64,000 nucleotides of DNA from Heliocidaris tuberculata (Eukaryota; Echinodermata; Echinoidea; Camarodonta; Echinometridae), in contig CM046846.1 in NCBI GenBank assembly GCA_025618425.1, forward strand, positions 32,864,309-32,928,308, read 5' to 3'. Of the stretch, positions 57,821 through 64,000 are shown piece by piece (position 1 is the stretch's first letter; each line of letters starts with the position of its first letter). The notes below the pieces were generated by a model. The model ran no database searches. It saw only the letters and a program-made list of their open reading frames with translations, and was not told the DNA's origin. The position numbers and the translations under genes are program-made.

Positions 57821-60359
57821 ACTCGGTTTCAAATGGTTTGAATTAACACCCTTCTGGCTCTGTACAAAACAATACATTCCCAGGAGAGGCATTTAAAAAT
57901 GTGACTAGTCCCTTTAATCATTTGGCTTCTTTGAGAAGTGTAAAATACAATTTTTCACTAACCACCAGGAACACAATCCTCTCATTCGAATTCATCACAA
58001 AGAGTATAAATTTATTACCGATCACGGTAACACAATACACACAATTGTCATACCATCTGGCACCGTTTTCACACAACAACTGAAGAAGAAGAAAAAATCT
58101 CACTGGAAAAAGATAGGAAAAAGTGGAGCTTACAAAAAAGGCTGGTATTATCCCACTATTTGCTCTCTGCAAATAGACATACAAGGCCTGGTACACTTAA
58201 AGCTTTGTTGATTTGGGGAGAAAAAAAAGTTGTGGTTACGCCCAGATGAAAAGTTCTTTCTTTTGAAATTATTAGCTAGCAAGGACATGTTCTCAAAAAT
58301 CTAATTATGACATGAAGACTCACTCTTGACTTGTTCTTATGCCAAGTTGGCATGATGCCTTCCAGTTAATGTCATGGAACACCTTAGCCTTCTTTCTCTA
58401 TCATGTAAACTCTTATGCCAAACATATCATTATACATGTAGGCCAACTTAGGAAACAGGAGATCTCTCTTGATCTCGAGTACGGATCTTGAGTCCATGTA
58501 GAATACATATGGTAAAGTTGAAAGGGATTGTTCAATCAGTGGTACAGCATCAGCTACAAGAAGGCATGAAGGCATGAAGACTCATCAGATAATTGATATA
58601 ATAAGGTGATCTGATAATACATTACATGTGGCTGGTATTATACATCATGAAAATACTTTAAAAGTCTTTTAAATATAGGCCCTACTTTCTTCTCCATTTC
58701 ATTCCATTTTCATTTTCTACAACAGGTTTTCAAAATATGTTAAACAAATCTGATCCCATAAACTCAAACATCACTTGTGTATATAAAGTATGCTCATCAC
58801 TGCCCTTCTTTACACCTTGTTGAATACACTTACCCACTAATTTACTAATTTCCACTTCCACTATAAGTCATCTACGCATTTGGTAAATCATTCAATGTAA
58901 AGGAATTTTCATTTTTACGTTACTGAAATTATTCCAGAGCCAACTGGGTCTGAATCCTCCCTCAAACAATTGCCCTTATTCTAATAACAAATTCTTGTGG
59001 CCACCTATGGATAAAAATAGATGCCATAATTGAGTGACCTACTCTGGCATTCTTACCCTCTCTCTCTCTCCCTCTTTCAAAATTCTATTTCTTCTGCATT
59101 CGATTACCCCTTTCCTGTCATCACCCTATGGGTCCTGTATGGTGACACAACAGAAGCTCAATTCCAAACCCCTAAAGCACTTCCCTTCTACATCACCTGT
59201 CTGCTACTAACAGAGTGGACAGTCCTCATGAATGCATCTATCCTCGGGTAGAGAGAGGAATCCACAATAAAGTGCTTTCTTCTCACCAAGTGAATCAACA
59301 TAACAAGTTTTCCTATCTGTAAGTGTTTACTAAATCAAAAGCATGTACATTTAACCCTTGGAATTCATCAAATAGGTGGCTGGAATCAATGGAAATATGT
59401 GTCATACCACATCATATTTATTTTAATCTTCTTGTACGAGTCATGTGAAGATGACAATACTGCTTCAATCCTACATATTTTATGACACAGACATTGCTTT
59501 CTATTTCGTTTCTCCAGACTTTTCAAAGTAATAATACAAGGACAGATTCTGCATACCCAACTACTCTATTACACAAAAGTCGCTATTAATTCGAATATTA
59601 GTAGAATTTAAGAAATTTGGATGGCATCATGGCAAAACACAACATATTTGAAGAAAAAACAACTTTAAAATGTGGCTTGACTGATTCCAGTGTGAAATCC
59701 AATACAAAAAGAAAATCACTCTATGTATGCATGTATGATGAATTATAAGGAAGTAATATGCTGGTATGTATTGTCTCAAATTTCCTTCTCATCTCATGAT
59801 AAGGCCAAATGAAAATTATTCCTAGTTTCTCGTCCCTGCCCACATCATTTTTTGCGCCCGCCTCCTTTTTTTTCGTTATTTGATATTTTTGTTTTTTAAA
59901 AAAATTAAAATTAACATTTTGCTGCAGACCCCTAAAATTAAAACTTGATGCCTTTTGGGGATTTAAAGGGACCCCAGAAGAATATGAATATAACAGGAAG
60001 CCGTGCCTAATAGCATTTGTATGTGCTGCAACCATCTTGAAAAAATATCAAATATCAAATAACATGGTACCTCCTCCTCATTTTCACAAAATCTGGACGA
60101 GAAACAAGGAATCAATTTTACTTGGCCTAACATTATTCAAGTCCGAGATGTGTACATAGTATCACATACAGTACAATTTATTAGAGGCTTTTTACATTAG
60201 GCTTTTTTTCAACCCAGGACAATTTTTGTTCACTGTTCTCATTTGCAGCTTTAGTCCCATCCTATCTCCCTAGCCAGAGTGCTTAGTCCTACCTGTTAAC
60301 ATTTACCCTCACTTTTGGTGGGGCTAACCCTGCTTTTTTTGAGGGCTAAAATAAGCCCG

Positions 60360-60494
60360 TACTATCGTGGAGTCAGCCCACTTCGGTAAAATGCAATGTA
60401 AAAAGAAAGTGGGCTAAGCTTAGTTCATTACTATCGGTGGGGCTAAAAATGCAATGTAAAAAGAAAGTGGGCTAAGCTTAGTTCGGTACGGTAC
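60360..60494. repeat. Tandem duplication of about 66 bp
   Basis: AAAATGCAATGTAAAAAGAA followed by AGTGGGCTAAGCTTAGTTC occurs at about 60389 and 60446. GTGGGGCTAA motifs flank both. Confidence 0.88.
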
Positions 60495-60637
60495 TAAGTA
60501 AAATTTTGCAAGTGTAAAAAGCGCAAGTGTCACATACTTCGAAGGAGTGTGTAGTTCTCCCTGTGGTATATAGACATTCATCAATAGATTTTTTTCATCT
60601 CATGCATCTGATACCGTGTTTACAAACGACCCATCCG

Positions 60638-60768
60638 GCTCGCGGGGCAGATCCAATGGCAGAGCAGTAGTATAAGAAAGGGAAGGTCCTGGGTTTGAAA
60701 CCGAGTCAATGCGCTAGTGCCCTTTGTTAAGACATTGACCATCGCTTACCAAGTCCCAAGGATAGGAC
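60638..60768 (+). mobile_element. tRNA-derived SINE head, interrupted by an insertion
   Basis: GGGGCAGATCCAATGGCAGA, then GTCCTGGGTTTGAAACCGAG with a B-box-like core at 60692-60702, then AAGTCCCAAGGATAGGACTT. The SINE body stops at a TTAA where the element 60769-61072 begins. Confidence 0.65.
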
Positions 60769-61072
60769 TTAAAGTGACAGTAAACTGAAGATCATTAAAT
60801 AGCGCCATCTTTCAACAGGATTTGATGAGTGTCTGTGCCTCTCATTTTTCAATCATGCCCCATTCTAGTTTGTGAAAGCTTAAAATGTACCTGCAGGCAA
60901 TTTTCCAAAAAGCTAAATCAAAAATAATACTAGTACTTTGAAATATAAAATTTGCCTATTATCCAAACAAGCTGTGTGTCAAAATTCAGAATAAAATGCA
61001 AGTAATTATCAAATAATAATCTTCATTTAGCAATTACTGTAAGATGGCCCTGTTCAAGTTCTATCACTTTAA
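60769..61072. mobile_element. TTAA-bounded MITE with AGTGA...TCACT ends
   Basis: 304 bp including TTAA at both edges (TTAAAGTGA and TCACTTTAA). The inverted similarity further in is short (GCCATCTT/AAGATGGC). It interrupts the SINE at 60638. Confidence 0.6.
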
Positions 61073-61994
61073 TGCCCCTTTAAAGCCTTACGTTCACTGG
61101 TGGCTCATCTACTAATACAGCTTGCTCCTTACAAATCAGGTATTGTAAATCAATTAAAACACACAACCAAAACCATTACTAGAGGGATTTGGGATAGACA
61201 AGTTCCCAATATTTCTTCTTGATACCTTTTTATTTCATTCCATTAAATTGAACCATACAGTATTAAATTGATTTTTAGGTCTTAACAAAAAAGACTAATA
61301 AAAATGTAAAACTTAATAAGCTTGCCAATTTCTTCCACTTGACATTGGAAACATATTTTTTTAAATGGCAGCAGGGGAAAAATTCATTAGTGACTTGTTT
61401 TAGTTCACTATTTTATCTATTTGTCTGTCTCTCCTTTGTGAAGGAAGTAATATACCTTAATTACATAAATGACAATACTTTCACACATTAAAGCTCCTTC
61501 AGTTTTTATTACAATCAATAACTGAATAGTTGTTGTGGCGGTTTTTTTTTTTTTTTTTCACTTTTATTTCTCACTACAAATACAATGTATGCAGTGTATG
61601 TATGAAGTGCAGTAGTGTATAATTTCCTCTTTGCACAAGTGTACATGTAATTCATTGATTTAATGCCAAATCAATGTTACACATAATTGTGCGGTTTAAG
61701 AAAACATTGTCAAGTACTATTAGCAAGATATGTTGATAGAATCGAGTACTTTACAAGAAGCCTATATCATGACTAATATTAGTTTCATAATAGAGAACTA
61801 TATTAAAGGGGAACCATCATAAAAAGATATATATTTTGCTCAGTATGTTTGGGGTACCATATCCGTGAACTACATGTATATGCTTAAAATATAACCATCA
61901 AATAACTTTGCTAAAAAGATATTGCAATTATAACTTGTGACTCGTGAGTAGACTAGTAGATGCATTTGAAAGTGCATACATGTTTATATGGAAG

Positions 61995-62565
61995 TTAAAG
62001 GGCAATCCAACCTTGGTAATAAGATGATTTGTGTGAAAGCAGAAAAATAAGAAAAACAGGATAGTGAAAGTTTGAAAGAAATCGGACAAGAAATAAGAAA
62101 GTTACGGATGTTTGACAAATGAGATCACTAGATGTCTATGCCAATCTCAAATTGGCAATTTGGTGAATCGATGGTGACATATTTGCGGACAACTCTCCCG
62201 TTTGTTGCACACAAAAATATCATTAATTTGCAGTTTTCTCTGAAGCACCTTTACCCTCAGGGCAGTACTCAAAATATATGTAGATAGCATCTTGTCATAG
62301 GTCCTCATGAAAGAAAAAGATCTTAGTACTGAGTAATACATTCTGTGTGTTGAAGCAAATGGGGGAGTTGTCCACCACTACATCACAGTGACATTACCTA
62401 TTCGGCCAATTTGAATTTCCCATATGTATAGGGATTACAACTTTCCAAAATTCATAACTTTCTTATTGCTTGTTCGATTTCGTTCAAATTTTCACCAATC
62501 TGCTACTCTGATTTTTTCCTCTTTCTTTCACAGCAACTTGTCATTAAGGTAGGATTTCCCTTTAA
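61995..62565. mobile_element. Long-arm hairpin element, TTAA-bounded
   Basis: Starts TTAAAGGGCAATCCAACCTT and ends AAGGTAGGATTTCCCTTTAA. The arms of about 200 bp are diverged inverted repeats, with blocks such as AAGAAATCGGACAAGAAATA pairing with CTTGTTCGATTTCGTTCAAA. Confidence 0.82.
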
Positions 62566-62910
62566 CGTCAAATTGCCTTCTAGGAAGACCTTGATATGAA
62601 TTTCATATCCTCACACTCTTTAATCCTAAAACCATTAAAATATATCGTTTAGCTCTGAATTGGTTACATGTCTTCTAACGATATACAAATGATTGGTTCC
62701 CTTTAAAAAACAATTTGTGTCTTTTACATCTATGGTAGTTATACATCCTAAAGGTTGTGATACTAACTTGATTGATAAAGAAACTTGCAGACTTAATGAA
62801 ACTATCCAATTAATATTGAAACCTCAAGTAATCCCAGCAGTCTAATCAACTTTGAACAAGTCAGACATATCCATACTCAAATAAATCCAAAACATTTGTA
62901 TCACCTGCTA

Positions 62911-62969
62911 AGAGCCAAAAAGGCATTAATTCATAGCATTGTACACGGAGTTAATGCCTTTCTGGCAGT
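62911..62969. repeat. Short palindromic repeat, copy 2
   Basis: GCCAAAAAGGCATTAA at 62914-62929 pairs with TTAATGCCTTTCTGGC at 62951-62966 (15 of 16), loop about 21 nt. Related to 29441-29497. Confidence 0.72.
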
Positions 62970-63739
62970 AGGTAGGCAATATCTCCTTATAAATGATATC
63001 CATGTTTTTTTCATACATGTAAAAAGTAGAATAAAACTGCGACAATTAAAGTCAATGAGATATTCGGTTTAATGCAAACATCCAGAAACATCTGTTCATA
63101 TTAAATAAATTAATAATCAATCTGAATAATCATTGAAGCATCTATAGATACGAAGAGAACTATTTACAAATCATCACTCATCCCTTTTATCAATTTTACA
63201 ATCCAACGCATTTTGTCGAGCTGATGATTATGAATAAACTGGTATGACGCTTTGTCAAAAGAAAAGAAAATCTGTTGGTGCAAGGGTAAATCAATATCAC
63301 GTATATAGATGGGTTTTTCTGAAGCATTCATATCATTATTGCATATTTATTCAATGGGAAGCATTTTTTAAAATGAATACTTCAAATAAAGAAAAAAAAA
63401 GATGTGTATATATTTTCAGCATATAGAGACAGCATTTCCTCATTTAACTGATACTGATTAGTTGGCAGCATAATATTTTAGGTTTCACTACTCAAAATAG
63501 CAAAATTCCATGGCAATGAAAAGGCATATGTACCATAAATAAAACTGGCTTTTATAAAATCCTGATTCATTCATGATTCCTTCACCTACCAAATAGTGTT
63601 TCTGAGGCACAGTGTGATAAAAACCCGCAGTGTACGTGATAAGCACCACATTATGAAATTAATGTACCAGCAAAAATCGACAATTTCTTACTGACAAAAC
63701 ATCTAAATGTGAAATTATTGATTGTGCCTCAAGTCCATA

Positions 63740-63845
63740 AATGCCACGTGTAGGTCATGGCGATGTTTACGTCAATAGCTCGTCGCAGAGAGAATAGCCA
63801 ATTTTGTTGCTTTGAAAGCGAGGGAGGATAAAGCATGACGTCTTT
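63740..63845. promoter_or_regulatory. Candidate regulatory stretch: E-box, CCAAT and CRE-like sites
   Basis: CACGTG at 63745-63750, TTACGTCAAT near 63767, CCAAT near 63799 and TGACGTC at 63836-63842, in a stretch with more CpG than its surroundings. It lies in the intron upstream of the first exon seen. Motif occurrence only; low confidence. Confidence 0.25.
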
Positions 63846-64000
63846 TAGCGATGATCGCAGCACAGACGTTGAAAAGAGAGGTGGATGGGGAACAAATGAC
63901 CCTGTCCAGATACTATCTCATATGATATAACCCTGTTCACATTGTTACATCATTCAGACAGATCACAGCTCAAATTCCTGCTGAGTTTGCATGTGAACGC

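Larger units (their letters stand above)
56678..64000 (-). other. AFF intron upstream of exon A, to the window edge
   Basis: No exon matching the conserved N-terminal parts of AFF (N-terminal homology domain, THSWPPPLTAI block) was found on the minus strand. It holds a foldback (56.8 kb), a TTAA repeat copy (57.45 kb), a tandem duplication (60.4 kb), a SINE split by an insertion (60.6-61.1 kb), a long hairpin (62.0 kb), a short palindrome (62.9 kb) and a CpG-containing stretch at 63.7 kb. Nothing was recognised in 57850-60350 or 62980-63700. Confidence 0.65.

Noticed and set aside
63575..63640. Possible small AFF exon (AG acceptor, GTAGGTGAAG donor)
   Set aside because: It would be only about 16 nt and encodes no recognisable AFF sequence.
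1..64000. CRISPR arrays, operons, prophage or other prokaryotic systems
   Set aside because: No regularly spaced identical repeats, no dense short-spaced genes; splice sites and repeat content are eukaryotic.

Overview
The window is eukaryotic and looks like genomic DNA of a marine deuterostome invertebrate, most likely an echinoderm of the sea-urchin type. This is an inference from spliced exons with very long introns, many small inverted-repeat transposons, tRNA-derived SINEs, long C/G homopolymers and abundant TACATGTA and TAGGCCTA palindromes. No RNA gene, CRISPR array or prokaryotic-type operon was seen.

One protein-coding gene is supported. It lies on the minus strand and runs off both ends: an AF4/FMR2 family member (AFF1-4 of vertebrates, lilliputian of flies), the disordered scaffold of the super elongation complex. 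Seven internal exons were reconstructed by hand: 56677-56632, 44718-44642, 21600-21459, 20813-19626, 19281-19172, 18785-18315 and 359-296. All splice phases agree, giving 699 full codons with no stop. In order they encode a DLXLS motif, an acidic-serine block, a long Ser/Lys-rich disordered region, a motif matching the AF9/ENL-binding strand, basic segments, a His/Ser/Arg-rich linker and the first residues of the C-terminal homology domain. The N-terminal homology domain should lie upstream of base 64000 and the rest of the C-terminal domain below base 1.

The other roughly 97% is intron, four of them large (17,955, 23,041, 11,913 and more than 7,300 bp). They hold a dense set of non-autonomous elements: a ~400 bp TTAA-target MITE (piggyBac-like ends) in four copies; several families of TTAA-bounded inverted-repeat elements, two or three with long hairpin arms; a palindromic family with telomere-like TTAGGG tracts in its middle; GGGGGTGTTTCA foldbacks; a hAT-like element with an 8-bp target duplication; several SINEs; and the 3' end of a non-LTR retrotransposon.

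The most unusual area is 41.5-42.6 kb, where four elements are nested: a MITE inside a TTAGGG element, next to a second TTAGGG element that sits inside a foldback. The TTAGGG-core family and the pSER/AF9-binding architecture of the AFF protein are the observations most worth following.
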